Assembly (NCBI GenBank): GCA_000421045.1
Contig: ATWC01000023.1
Location: 1 to 48,288, forward strand
Length of the DNA stretch: 48,288 bases
Direction of reading: 5' to 3'
DNA from: Lachnospiraceae bacterium NK4A179
GTDB lineage: Bacteria > Bacillota > Clostridia > Lachnospirales > Lachnospiraceae
Each line of letters starts with the position of its first letter. Position 1 is the first letter of the stretch. Positions 9,440-18,835 of this stretch are shown one piece after another. The position numbers and the translations under genes are program-made. The notes beneath the pieces are model-generated. The model worked only from the letters and a program-made list of their open reading frames with translations, was not told the origin of the DNA and did not search any database.

Positions 9440-10049
9440 CAACTCTTCCCGTCATCTCCATTACTTCCCCTGCTAATATTTGTCCATACTTACTAGACAA
9501 ATATAATGCTGTGTTCATGAGATTTTTTAAATTCAAATTGCTTTTACTTATTGCTCCATTACAGATAATATTATGATTACCAAGTACTCCAGCTAATCCT
9601 TTTATTAGCGTTGAGATCGTGCCTGTCGTCACATTATTATCACAAACAACGCAGGTACATAGCGATTTATTTCCCTTAACCTTAACCAAATAATCTGTCT
9701 CTTTCTGAAGTAATTTATACACCTCCTTAATAGAAACCGATTCATTAGTTGCCTCAAATTCTAAACAATTAATCACATGAGAATATGGACCTACCGAACT
9801 CGTTTTAAACAAGCAACTATCGCCAAATTTTTTTATTTCAAACTCGCATTTTTCTCTTTTTAAAGATTCGCTCACAATTTCCAGAACCTTTTTACTATCC
9901 CCTGAAACCACAATGAGAATTTTTTCATTTGCCAACGTCCCGCCACAATAACTATCAGTATTAACGCTATATAAAAACGGATCAAAAACAGGAGTCACTA
10001 ATTCCTTTTCACCAATCATATTTAACACTAAACGTTTAATAATATTCAT
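9432..10049 (-). CDS. Degenerate SDR-like protein paired with an active SDR
   Basis: 205-aa protein without a recognised family. Its start resembles that of the SDR encoded just upstream: SVNTDSYCGGTLANEKILIVVSG here against STNSVAGGSLIGKTVLITG there. Its end (LMNTALYLSSKYGQILAGEVMEMTG) has the SDR C-terminal pattern. The glycine loop is replaced by SGDSKKV, and NNAG and YxxxK are absent, so it should not bind NAD(P) or catalyse in the usual way. The ATG at 10049 has AGGAAG 10 nt upstream, 15 nt after the SDR stop. I infer a diverged, catalytically dead paralogue that may form a heteromer with the SDR. A different Rossmann-like role is possible. Confidence 0.55.
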   Translation of the reverse strand: MNIIKRLVLNMIGEKELVTPVFDPFLYSVNTDSYCGGTLANEKILIVVSGDSKKVLEIVSESLKREKCEFEIKKFGDSCLFKTSSVGPYSHVINCLEFEATNESVSIKEVYKLLQKETDYLVKVKGNKSLCTCVVCDNNVTTGTISTLIKGLAGVLGNHNIICNGAISKSNLNLKNLMNTALYLSSKYGQILAGEVMEMTGRVDE

Positions 10050-10063
10050 AAGTCTTGTACTTC

Positions 10064-10900
10064 CTATAACACTTCGCATGCAGAAGCCAAAAGCGCCCCA
10101 TTTGAGATTTCTCTTCCAATATCCGAACTAAGAAATGCCGCTAAAGTCGCTATTTCTTCAGGTAAAGCCACACGATTCAACACCCCTAGTTTCTTTGAAA
10201 TATTGCTTCCTTCTCCCAAATCTCCCATCCTAGTCGCAACGGATCCTGGTGCTATACATTTTATATTCAAGAATGGATACTCATCCCGCATATCTTCAGT
10301 TAATTTAATAACTGCAGACTTACTGATTCCGTAGGGTGTATACTGGAATTTTCTTTGAATTGCACATATCGAAGAAATATTAATAATGGTTCCTGATATC
10401 TTATTTCTGACCATATAATCAGCTACGGCTTTTGAAGTAATCTTTGTGCCAATATAATTAGCATCAAAAACAGTGTTAAACTGTTCTTCTGTTACCACTC
10501 TAAATCTTCTCTTCCTATCTATCTCAGTAAACACTCCAGCGTTATTTATGAGCACGTCAATCATCAACGATTCGTTTTCAATAAACTGAGTCAGTATATT
10601 TCCACAATTCAAATCCGTCAAATCTAATTCTAAAACTTTTATGATTGAACCCGTACCAGATTTTTCCAACTCATTTTTCAAATCATCAAGTTTTTTATTA
10701 TCTCTTCCTATCAACAGGACATTACATTTCTCAGCTATGAATCTCTTTGTCAAAGAAATTCCAATACCGCCTGTCGCACCGGTAATCAAAACAGTCTTTC
10801 CTATCAGAGAGCCACCTGCAACGCTGTTTGTTGAGTAAGAATCCATCAGCTCCTTACTATATATAAGTGGTTTTATAACCTCATATTTTATTCTTTTCAT
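10064..10900 (-). CDS. Short-chain dehydrogenase/reductase of the polysaccharide locus
   Basis: Classical SDR (278 aa) using NAD(P)(H). Visible motifs are TGATGGIG (40-47), NNAG (119-122), the SS pair at 176-177 and Y190-G-I-S-K194. A 32-residue N-terminal extension precedes the Rossmann fold and is shared with the following degenerate SDR. The C-terminal ALPEEIATLAAFLSSD is typical. The substrate is unknown. In this context it may reduce a sugar or an alditol-phosphate precursor used by the CDP-activating enzyme at 19974-20690, but that is inference. Confidence 0.78.
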   Translation of the reverse strand: MKRIKYEVIKPLIYSKELMDSYSTNSVAGGSLIGKTVLITGATGGIGISLTKRFIAEKCNVLLIGRDNKKLDDLKNELEKSGTGSIIKVLELDLTDLNCGNILTQFIENESLMIDVLINNAGVFTEIDRKRRFRVVTEEQFNTVFDANYIGTKITSKAVADYMVRNKISGTIINISSICAIQRKFQYTPYGISKSAVIKLTEDMRDEYPFLNIKCIAPGSVATRMGDLGEGSNISKKLGVLNRVALPEEIATLAAFLSSDIGREISNGALLASACEVL

Positions 10901-10915
10901 TCATCAATCCCAAAA

Positions 10916-11881
10916 CTATATTACTGAAATTCCAAATTCCTTTTCTAGTCTATCCAAAACGGATTTAACAAAAATCATGCTACCTCTTTTATTCAAACAA
11001 AACCCTCCATCCACGAACAATTCGGATCGGGCTCCATAAAAAGGATCTGTCAAGTAATCTAAAAAGATAAAATCAAAAGAGGACTTAGCATCATAAATAC
11101 ATTCATATAAAACAAGATTCTTAAATTCCTTTGAAAAAAAAGAATTCAAATAATCAGAAAAAGGTGTAGTAATAACAACTGGCTTAAATCCCTCATCTAT
11201 ACAGAGCTGGATTATTTGTTTTAATATCTTCTTATTCTTATCTAAAACACTAATATTCTTGTCGGATAGCTCTGTAGAACGTAGGTTTTCCAATCCAAAA
11301 AGACTCAACCATATTTCTACTAATGAATCTAATTCTTCCTTTGCTTTGTCTGCACAGACATACGGTTTTCTTAGTTCATATATGTCATTAGCCTTATACT
11401 CTGAATCCTTAATCAAATACTTCACTTTTCTAGGGTTAAACACCAATGGAATCCACCGCTTAATTACAGTGAACAAGCTAAATTCCGGATTATTTTTTTT
11501 TGATAGCAATTGATACAATCGATTTCTATTTGTGCTGTTATCATCAAATAGCATTAGGCAAGGTGATACGGGAATAAAAACAATTGCATTTTCTTTTAGA
11601 CATTTACTGTACTCTTTAAGTATGCAATAATCTATTTCAAGGCTTTCTGACTTAAGCGCCATGTTAACTCCATCTACACCTAAATCATCATATTCCCCAA
11701 AAGCATATTTTGCATAAGTACTTCCTATATTTGCTATTCTATGACCTCTTTCTTGTCTATTGCAAAACCCCTGATAAAATATTGACTCATTAGAATCATA
11801 GTTTGTTCTCTTGTAGGCAGCATTTAACAAAATAACAAACGCAATTATTGCCGTTATAATAATTAACGCAGCAATCATCAT
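10916..11881 (-). CDS. Membrane-anchored SGNH-hydrolase-like protein
   Basis: 321 aa with one N-terminal membrane helix (about 3-22) and an extracytoplasmic domain. NIGSTYAKYAF (51-61) resembles the block I nucleophile region of SGNH/DltD-like proteins found in surface-polymer loci. The C-terminal block reads VDGGFCLNKRG where active enzymes usually have DxxHLN, so the catalytic His seems to be missing. It may be a non-catalytic relative, or an acyl-transfer accessory working with the acetyltransferase at 7344. It lies directly before the SDR gene in the same operon. Family assignment is tentative. Confidence 0.5.
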   Translation of the reverse strand: MMIAALIIITAIIAFVILLNAAYKRTNYDSNESIFYQGFCNRQERGHRIANIGSTYAKYAFGEYDDLGVDGVNMALKSESLEIDYCILKEYSKCLKENAIVFIPVSPCLMLFDDNSTNRNRLYQLLSKKNNPEFSLFTVIKRWIPLVFNPRKVKYLIKDSEYKANDIYELRKPYVCADKAKEELDSLVEIWLSLFGLENLRSTELSDKNISVLDKNKKILKQIIQLCIDEGFKPVVITTPFSDYLNSFFSKEFKNLVLYECIYDAKSSFDFIFLDYLTDPFYGARSELFVDGGFCLNKRGSMIFVKSVLDRLEKEFGISVI

Positions 11882-11882
11882 A

Positions 11883-13025
11883 CTACCTTCCTAATACGTG
11901 TTTAACTATACCTTTTAATCTTCTAAATAATGATGGTCTTTCCGGACTGCAATACTTTCTAAATAACTTTTTCTTTGGAAGTCTATTATAATCTTCCCAA
12001 AACGCCTCCCTATCCTTCCCCATTTCAGCTGATAACCAATAATTACTGTTATATTTCTTCACATCATCAATACTACTTTCTTTCCAACATACACTTCTTT
12101 TTATAGCATCAAACAACTCAAGGCCTTTTACAGTATGACATTCAATACTTGATAAACCTTTGTTATCGTCCATTTCTGGAGCAATATGTGAATATCCCCA
12201 GCAATCGGATATAGTGATATCACTAATTCTATCGTCACCCTTGAAAAGACAATTGCTGCAGGATGGCCTAGAATACAACTGCTTGAAATAGCCAGAAAAA
12301 AAGTAAGTTTGCCTTCCATTCCTGCAAAAATTCTTTTTATTTGTCTTGATATTCAAAGAAAAAGAATGCCACCCCAGTTTTTTATTTTTAAAGTTGACAT
12401 ACTCTATAATTTCATTATTAAAATAGGTTCTTAAATAATCTTTCCAGACACGTGGAGACGGTACCCCTAAGCAAATAAAATCCACACATATCAGATTAGG
12501 ATAATCATTCATAAGAAATCCTTTTAGCCCACCTATTTGGCAAGCCGTTCCAACAAACAACACCCTCCTTCCATCAGAGAGATATTTTTTTGCCTCAGTA
12601 TACACATGCCCTATTTTGCTTTGCATATACTTTGAACCAACAAATATGTCTAAGTCTTTTTCACTATCAGTATATGAATGAATAGCCATAAACTCTTCAT
12701 CATAAATAGAACCAAATACTACTCCGCCACAACTAATTATCTCTTTAGCCAAAAGTATAAATATCCCCCCAGATGAGCTAATCTCTCGTTCCTTCTCATC
12801 GGTGTTATATGCTGTATAGCATTTTTCTAAATCATTTGATAAAACCGGAGCATTGATATACGGGCACACTTTCTCACACAAATTGCACCTTACACATTTT
12901 TCAAGATCAATTTGCGGATATAAAAACCCCTCATTATCTTCTACCATTTCTATTGCAGTTACTGGACACGCATTATAACAAGCAGAACATCCAGAACACT
13001 TGACTTTATCTCTTATATCTATCAT
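11883..13025 (-). CDS. FrhB-like 4Fe-4S protein (F420 hydrogenase/dehydrogenase beta family)
   Basis: 380-aa cytosolic redox protein. Two N-terminal [4Fe-4S] ferredoxin motifs are present (C10, C13, C16, C20 and C44, C47, C50, C54), followed by an FrhB/FdhB C-terminal domain with SSGGIF and GTACQIGGL. Members occur in bacterial polysaccharide loci next to pyruvyltransferases, as here, where they are thought to reduce a sugar or ketal intermediate; the substrate is not established. Its ATG overlaps the end of the pyruvyltransferase gene's neighbour position as ATGA coupling (13022-13025), supporting joint action. Confidence 0.82.
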   Translation of the reverse strand: MIDIRDKVKCSGCSACYNACPVTAIEMVEDNEGFLYPQIDLEKCVRCNLCEKVCPYINAPVLSNDLEKCYTAYNTDEKEREISSSGGIFILLAKEIISCGGVVFGSIYDEEFMAIHSYTDSEKDLDIFVGSKYMQSKIGHVYTEAKKYLSDGRRVLFVGTACQIGGLKGFLMNDYPNLICVDFICLGVPSPRVWKDYLRTYFNNEIIEYVNFKNKKLGWHSFSLNIKTNKKNFCRNGRQTYFFSGYFKQLYSRPSCSNCLFKGDDRISDITISDCWGYSHIAPEMDDNKGLSSIECHTVKGLELFDAIKRSVCWKESSIDDVKKYNSNYWLSAEMGKDREAFWEDYNRLPKKKLFRKYCSPERPSLFRRLKGIVKHVLGR

Positions 13026-14215
13026 CTTTGTTTTCCCGATAGCAAAGAGTCAATTGCCTGTTTGCTATCATATGCTTTTCTAATATACGCCGGAATTTTT
13101 GTCTTTAATACTTCTCGAATAGATTCCTCGTTTTGTTGTAGCTTCAAAAAACAATCTTTAATATCATTCTCTGTGTTCAAATTTCTGTAATCAATTACAG
13201 TATAATCTGGCAAATTTAAATCTTTTGCAATCCCCCTAGATTTAATTGAATACCCCAATGCTAACGCAGGAATTTGCATGGCATAGGCCGAAATCATCGA
13301 ATGCGTCCTGGCACCAATAAAAAACCTGCATTTTGAAATAACATATCTTATTTGACAATAATTCATTTTCTCTGTATCAAGATAGTGTACTCTATTTACA
13401 TTTTTATAGATTTGCTTAACCGAATCACAAACGATTCTATCATCTTGCCCTTCCCAAAACACATGTGGAATAAGTATTACATTGTATTCAGTTTGTTCAA
13501 TTAAGTAATCCACAAGAGCTATTATATTTCTATCAAATAATGAGTTATGATCTCTTGTTGCGCCAACAAATTTACTCAAATTTATACCCACACACTCATT
13601 ATTGAAATAATCTGGAAGTTCAACTTTTTTTGCTTTAAGTGGAAAAGCAGGATCCGGAAACAAGTATACCTCGTTTAATTTTAGCTCTTTTTTTAGTAAG
13701 TTGTATGTCAATGACTCTCTTGCGGTAATTAAGTTGAACTTACTCAAAGCATCTATCTTTTCTTGGGTTAAATTTTCTTTTCCTATAGAACATCCCCAAA
13801 GAACAATGGTATTCTTTCTCGAGTGTGCATATTCCGTGATATCATTTACTATATTATTTTCATAACAAAGCATATCTCCACCAGTTATAAAAATACAATC
13901 ATCTTGAGATGCTGTGCTAATAAAATCTTTGTACTTAATTCGGAACGAATATTTTTTCTTTTTCTCTGGTCTACTGAGCCTTCTCAATACTTTGTAAAGA
14001 AAATTACGTATCTTATAGTATATGCTCCTCTTTTGAATATAATAACTTACCAGACAATCAAGATTGGTTTCGTTATCATAATATTGTTTATCAGCCAAAG
14101 CGATGTACTGATTTTTTTCTAGTCCTAATATATTTATAGTTCCTTCAGCAATGGCTTCACATCCTCGATTTCCGGAATCATAATGTAATGGGAATAGTAT
14201 TTTCACCTTTTCCAC
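13022..14215 (-). CDS. Polysaccharide pyruvyltransferase family protein
   Basis: Adds pyruvate ketals from phosphoenolpyruvate to a sugar of the repeat unit (PF04230-like). The fold starts at KILFPLHYDSGNRGCEAI; later motifs are FITGGDMLCYEN, an LWGCSIGKE stretch, FPDPAFP and FIGARTHSMISAYAMQIP. A reading from a TTG at 14287 would add 24 unrelated residues. GTG at 14215 places the start at the fold and has AAGGAG 11 nt upstream, so I prefer it; GTG at 14206 is also possible. Coupled by overlap to the FrhB-like gene. Confidence 0.82.
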   Translation of the reverse strand: MEKVKILFPLHYDSGNRGCEAIAEGTINILGLEKNQYIALADKQYYDNETNLDCLVSYYIQKRSIYYKIRNFLYKVLRRLSRPEKKKKYSFRIKYKDFISTASQDDCIFITGGDMLCYENNIVNDITEYAHSRKNTIVLWGCSIGKENLTQEKIDALSKFNLITARESLTYNLLKKELKLNEVYLFPDPAFPLKAKKVELPDYFNNECVGINLSKFVGATRDHNSLFDRNIIALVDYLIEQTEYNVILIPHVFWEGQDDRIVCDSVKQIYKNVNRVHYLDTEKMNYCQIRYVISKCRFFIGARTHSMISAYAMQIPALALGYSIKSRGIAKDLNLPDYTVIDYRNLNTENDIKDCFLKLQQNEESIREVLKTKIPAYIRKAYDSKQAIDSLLSGKQR

Positions 14216-14283
14216 AATTGCCTTTTCTCCTTCTAAGTCGTTATTTTCTATCAACCATAATTTACTTACGTATCCCGTATTTA

Positions 14284-15405
14284 TCAATCATTAGTCGCTT
14301 TTTTTAACGCCTCCAAATACTCATATCTATTCTTTTCATCCGGCTCAAGATATGCCCCTTCCCCCCATTCATTCCATGCCATAATAAAGAAGAAAGAAGT
14401 TGAACTATTCTTTTTAATCAATTTCCTCATATATGTACCAAATTTCTCTGGTGTATTCCATTTTGTCACAATGCCAAAGGCGCCTTTACGTGGAGTAGTA
14501 TCCACCTTCACAAAACCACATGGCCACAGCTCCGTTCCATAATCACGTTTTATTATTTTTCTCCAAACACAATCGTAATCAATTATACTAAGATTATCTG
14601 TCTCTTTCTTTATAATAGTCTTTCGTATTTTTTTTATTACCTTATCTGCAAACATTCGTGGATAATTAGTCATAGCAGCACAAAACTGCTTATTTGATAT
14701 ATAATCGCGAAATTCTCGTATACTAAAATTTGGCTCATATACTATTGAATAATCAATAATATCCCTGTAATTGCTCCTGTTCATGGCAACCTCATTGTTC
14801 TGCGAAACAAATACAATGCCATCAAACCCTGCCTCGATGGCCCACTTATTAAACAACTCCTTAAATTTCCTTAAATCCGGTATTTGTTCCGGAACATATA
14901 TAATATAAAGTGGTTTATTATCAATTAAGATATATCTATCATCCTTAAAAAAACGAAGGAGATAATCAAAGTACGCATGAAGTGTCGTTTCCTCCTCGTC
15001 ATATCGAACCGCCATCAATATATCTTTTTCTTCTCCTGTCCAAGTTCTCGACCACGTGTGATTAGCCCAGCACAGACAAAAATTTATGTCTATATCTTTA
15101 TTTTCAAGAAAAACCTCTAAGGGCTTTTCCATTAAGTACTTTCCACCGCCGAAATAATATTCGTAAAAGCAAAACCCATATACCCCATATTTCTTTGCTA
15201 AATTTGCTTGCCATCTAAAGGTATCAGGATTTTCCAGACAGTAGTAGTTTTTATCAAGCGGAATTGTAGGCTGATAATGATTTTTATACAATGATCTAGC
15301 TTTTTTTACATTAGTCCATTCAGTGAACCCCTTTCCCCACCATTTATTATTTTCCTCAAATTCATAGTATTGAGGCAGATAAAAGCAAATAACTTTCGAA
15401 TCCAT
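14284..15405 (-). CDS. WbsX-like glycosyltransferase / GH99-like domain protein
   Basis: 373-aa cytosolic protein of the WbsX family (PF14307-like), common in O-antigen and capsule loci. It starts with the typical ICFYLPQYYEF and WWGKGFTEWTNV, then GVYGFCFYEYYFGGGKYL and CWANHTWSRTW, and ends with FFIMAWNEWGEGAYLEPD. The fold resembles GH99-type glycosidases, but in these loci it is treated as a glycosyltransferase. Donor and acceptor cannot be read from sequence. Expressed in line with the LicD gene 21 nt upstream. Confidence 0.85.
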   Translation of the reverse strand: MDSKVICFYLPQYYEFEENNKWWGKGFTEWTNVKKARSLYKNHYQPTIPLDKNYYCLENPDTFRWQANLAKKYGVYGFCFYEYYFGGGKYLMEKPLEVFLENKDIDINFCLCWANHTWSRTWTGEEKDILMAVRYDEEETTLHAYFDYLLRFFKDDRYILIDNKPLYIIYVPEQIPDLRKFKELFNKWAIEAGFDGIVFVSQNNEVAMNRSNYRDIIDYSIVYEPNFSIREFRDYISNKQFCAAMTNYPRMFADKVIKKIRKTIIKKETDNLSIIDYDCVWRKIIKRDYGTELWPCGFVKVDTTPRKGAFGIVTKWNTPEKFGTYMRKLIKKNSSTSFFFIMAWNEWGEGAYLEPDEKNRYEYLEALKKATND

Positions 15406-15426
15406 TTTACAATTTCCTTTATTTCT

Positions 15427-16224
15427 TTATATATAATAAGCTTCAAATTCATGATGAGGTATACGCTTTTCCTCAGGTGGCAGCTGCATATAATTGCCAT
15501 AAAAAAGGCCTAGCCATTCATCAAACTTAAGCGGCGCTTTAAATTTCTTACCCTCAAATTCAACATCTATAAATTCATCAAGAATTCTTGAGTCTATAAC
15601 AAGCCTATAATCCCCAACGTAATCACCAAAGTATCCCGTGTCTACTTTCCTATATTTTTCCCCATTCATAACAATTTTCTTCACAAGATACTTCTTAGGA
15701 ATAACCTTTAACACCATAGAAACAATGTCAAGCAACCTTTGTCTAAGTATTGATCCATTATGCCTATCCGCTGACTGTAACGTCCGTATTTTTTTATAAA
15801 AGTCTCTTTTTTTGTATATATGCTCGACAGTTTTTCTGTCATTTGGTATGTAGTCATATACAAATAAATCTAAATACACTGAAATTTCATAACCACTTTT
15901 CGCATTGGGTTCATAAAGCACTGTGCGAGTATCCAATATTTTCCCCATTTGATATTGATATGTATTATCTATTTCATAACATTTAAAGATGTAGGGGGAT
16001 TCAACTTTATTAAAGAGAACCATGAACTTTTCATAGTCGACTCGTTTCATTCCTATATCTATATCATCATCCCATGGAATATATCCTTTATGACGTACTG
16101 CCCCCAATAAGGTTCCTGATGTGATCCAATAATCTATGTTATTTCTGCGACAAAATTCATCGACATATTCAAGCATTGACAACTGAATCTTTTTTAATTC
16201 ATCTATATCTATTTTTCTGTCCAA
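15427..16224 (-). CDS. licD: LicD-family phosphotransferase (first of two)
   Basis: LicD enzymes transfer a phosphorylated group, classically phosphocholine from CDP-choline and in other loci alditol-phosphates, onto sugars. The N-terminal block YWITSGTLLGAVRHKG and IPWDDDIDIGMKR are the nucleotidyltransferase-like active-site motifs with the Asp triad. The start was set at TTG 16224, giving MDRKIDIDELKKIQL, which matches family starts and has GGAGG 8 nt upstream; the TTG at 16239 overlaps that ribosome site. No licC choline cytidylyltransferase is seen here; the IspD-like gene at 19974 is the candidate donor maker. Confidence 0.85.
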   Translation of the reverse strand: MDRKIDIDELKKIQLSMLEYVDEFCRRNNIDYWITSGTLLGAVRHKGYIPWDDDIDIGMKRVDYEKFMVLFNKVESPYIFKCYEIDNTYQYQMGKILDTRTVLYEPNAKSGYEISVYLDLFVYDYIPNDRKTVEHIYKKRDFYKKIRTLQSADRHNGSILRQRLLDIVSMVLKVIPKKYLVKKIVMNGEKYRKVDTGYFGDYVGDYRLVIDSRILDEFIDVEFEGKKFKAPLKFDEWLGLFYGNYMQLPPEEKRIPHHEFEAYYI

Positions 16225-16245
16225 AACATCTTCCTCCAAGAAATA

Positions 16246-17469
16246 TTATCGCAGCAAACCATTACAACATTCAACAAAAGCTGCAGGAGTATACTTTTTG
16301 TAATTATCTAAGATATCTGGATACGGTGTGTTAGAAAGTGATTTTTCAAGAAATTGATCTATTAGCTTTGCAGCTTCCTCATATTTATTCTTACGCTCAT
16401 CCAAACATAATTGTAGTGGGTATTGTGCAAGAATAGCCTCACTAGTATCACTATCTATTCTATATGTGGAAATAATCCTTTTTCCATAGCTAATATAATC
16501 TATAAGTTTACTTGGAGATTGATCTGTTGACGAATTGCCTATATTTAAAAATGCATCTGCTTTCGCATACACCTCGTTCAATTCTTTATTAGAAATCCTC
16601 TCATATACTTCAACCCTATCATTTTCTTTTATAATTTCTTTAATATAATCCGATCCTTCCGTGATATACATGCGTAATTTTGCTTCTTTTACATATTTAA
16701 ATGTATTTACTATAAATCTTGGATCCCTAATCTTTGTGTCTACAAACCCTGCATATACTACTATGAACTCATCTTCTGACTTTTTATGGTTAGATGTCTT
16801 ATTTTGTAATAATGGAACACCTAGATAATTTATTTTATGTATTCCTATTTTTTCTTTATCATAATGATGCTTATGCTCTTCCAACGCTATAATCACATCA
16901 GATTTCTCGACAATAATATGCTCTATTTCTGTGCATTTCTCAACTGTTTGCCCCTTTGATAACAATGGATTAATATAGCCACCAGCAATCGGATCCAAAA
17001 GATACGAAATAACTTTTACTTCAGGATGAGTATTCTTGTACTCTATTGCAGCATAAACCGCATCTATTGGCTTATTAATCGCAATAATCACATCAACATT
17101 ATTGTTCTTACATATTTCATCAATCATCACTATGTATTTATTTACCATCCATTTTGTTAACGGAAAGCTTCTGATCGTTTCCAGTGTTCTTAAATATGCA
17201 AGTCCATGTGCTGCTATATCATAAATTCTTCTTTGAACATACCCACCTTTCTCTTTACTTTTAATTGCCATACTTGTCTGTGGATAATTATCTATACAGA
17301 AAACTTTGATTCCATCTATCTCAAACGCATCATTAGTAGTTTGCTTATGGCAGAGGCAAAAAACATTATTGCCTCTAATCCTTAATTCTTCAGCGATTCT
17401 TTTTGCACAGTTACCATTTGCCGATGTCATAGGATAGTATGAACTTAATACAATTAAGACATTACTCAT
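16246..17469 (-). CDS. GT4-family glycosyltransferase
   Basis: GT-B fold retaining glycosyltransferase of about 407 aa. The N-terminus NVLIVLSSYYPMTSANGNCAKRIAEEL has the glycine/Asn-rich acceptor loop of GT4 enzymes, and the C-terminal domain carries VVYAGFVDTKIRDP and a donor-site stretch DQSPSKLIDYISYGKRII, a variant of the E-x7-E region. ATG at 17469 is chosen over the GTG three codons upstream. Sugar specificity unknown. Lies between wzy and licD. Confidence 0.78.
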   Translation of the reverse strand: MSNVLIVLSSYYPMTSANGNCAKRIAEELRIRGNNVFCLCHKQTTNDAFEIDGIKVFCIDNYPQTSMAIKSKEKGGYVQRRIYDIAAHGLAYLRTLETIRSFPLTKWMVNKYIVMIDEICKNNNVDVIIAINKPIDAVYAAIEYKNTHPEVKVISYLLDPIAGGYINPLLSKGQTVEKCTEIEHIIVEKSDVIIALEEHKHHYDKEKIGIHKINYLGVPLLQNKTSNHKKSEDEFIVVYAGFVDTKIRDPRFIVNTFKYVKEAKLRMYITEGSDYIKEIIKENDRVEVYERISNKELNEVYAKADAFLNIGNSSTDQSPSKLIDYISYGKRIISTYRIDSDTSEAILAQYPLQLCLDERKNKYEEAAKLIDQFLEKSLSNTPYPDILDNYKKYTPAAFVECCNGLLR

Positions 17470-17526
17470 AAACTTCACCAGTTTAAATCTCTATCTTCTA
17501 TACAACTTTTATTTTTCCATGTTAGT

Positions 17527-18825
17527 TCAATGTTCTAATAATTCTTTTCTTCGTTTCTTGTTTTCCATATCAACTAATGACAACATGAATGTTATAGGCA
17601 AAAGCGATGACATTCTGCCATAAGAACTCGCTGTTCCCATTACTATGAGCCAGCAGACTAATATCCCCTTTGCTATTTTGTTTTTTGATTTCATGACTGG
17701 GAAAGCAATAATAGACAAGCACAATATTGCCCCCAAAATACCAAGTTCACAAAATAATGTAGATATTCCGTTTAAATATCCAAATGCATCAGACGAATAC
17801 TTTTCACCTATTCCTGTTTTTTCAAGAAACGCAGCAGAATTGTAATATCCATACCCCAATAATTTATGTATAGGACTTAAACTCTTAAAACAATCCCATC
17901 CATAGAATAGCCTCACATATAAGGATGTTCCTTTTACAACCGATCCATTGCTAATACTTGTAATTTTTTTCAGAAATTGCACACGTAAAACTTCTTGTTG
18001 CAGAAATTGGTAAACAGCAATTATTATCACTGGTGAAAACACTAATAATCGAGCAATGCCATTTAGCTCCCCGTTTCTGATTAACATAAAAATGTAGTAC
18101 AACCAAACAATAGCAACTCCGGCAATTCCAAGCATTGAAGTTGTGGCAAAATTGCCCCCTGTAATAAGCAATGCTATTACTATATTATTTTTTCTATTTC
18201 CCCATTTTTCTATGTCACCAATTAACAGAATTGCCAAGCAAGGCAACGTATACTGAGATTGATGCGCTGGTTCCAAGAAAAAGCTCGAATATCTGTTAGT
18301 GGCCAATTGTGTCCTTATGTATCCATCCGTCAACCCAAAGTCCCCAGTCGTTGGAATTCCTGGGATCATCACTGAAAATCCATGTCCAATAAGTCCAAAA
18401 ACAAATTGAATGATAACAATAACAGAACAAATCACGCAAACCTTTTTATACAGTTCAAATCCTTTTTCAAAATCCCATATCTTATGAGCAAAGACATAAA
18501 AATTTAGAAATGTCAAAACAAATGTACCCATTCTCGGAAGACTATAACCTACTCCTCCAAGTCCATAAAATAATGTGCACATTATGGTCATTGAAATCAC
18601 AAAAATAAAAAGCAATACATGTCTTATGTCGAAATAATGTCTATCTCCCGATCCGCGCATCATGAAAAACAATAATATCGCGCCAAACAAATATGCTATT
18701 ACTGTAAATCTTACAGGTAAAATTTTATAATTATCCAAGATAGGCAGAAGTATGATAAATGATTCATATATCCATAATATATCTATCTTTATGCTTTTAC
18801 TTGTTCTTAACATTACATTCGCCAT
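17527..18825 (-). CDS. wzy: Wzy-type O-antigen/capsule polymerase
   Basis: 432-aa polytopic membrane protein with about 11-12 hydrophobic helices and a larger external loop near residues 165-200 (GIPTTGDFGLTDGYIRTQLATNRYSSFFLEPAHQS region) carrying FLEPAHQ, as in Wzy polymerases with an EPSH/ExxH-like site. It joins repeat units on the outer face of the membrane after Wzx flipping. Low sequence conservation is normal, so the call rests on topology, the FLEPAHQ site and locus position between glycosyltransferases. Confidence 0.82.
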   Translation of the reverse strand: MANVMLRTSKSIKIDILWIYESFIILLPILDNYKILPVRFTVIAYLFGAILLFFMMRGSGDRHYFDIRHVLLFIFVISMTIMCTLFYGLGGVGYSLPRMGTFVLTFLNFYVFAHKIWDFEKGFELYKKVCVICSVIVIIQFVFGLIGHGFSVMIPGIPTTGDFGLTDGYIRTQLATNRYSSFFLEPAHQSQYTLPCLAILLIGDIEKWGNRKNNIVIALLITGGNFATTSMLGIAGVAIVWLYYIFMLIRNGELNGIARLLVFSPVIIIAVYQFLQQEVLRVQFLKKITSISNGSVVKGTSLYVRLFYGWDCFKSLSPIHKLLGYGYYNSAAFLEKTGIGEKYSSDAFGYLNGISTLFCELGILGAILCLSIIAFPVMKSKNKIAKGILVCWLIVMGTASSYGRMSSLLPITFMLSLVDMENKKRRKELLEH

Positions 18826-18835
18826 ATCAAATCAC

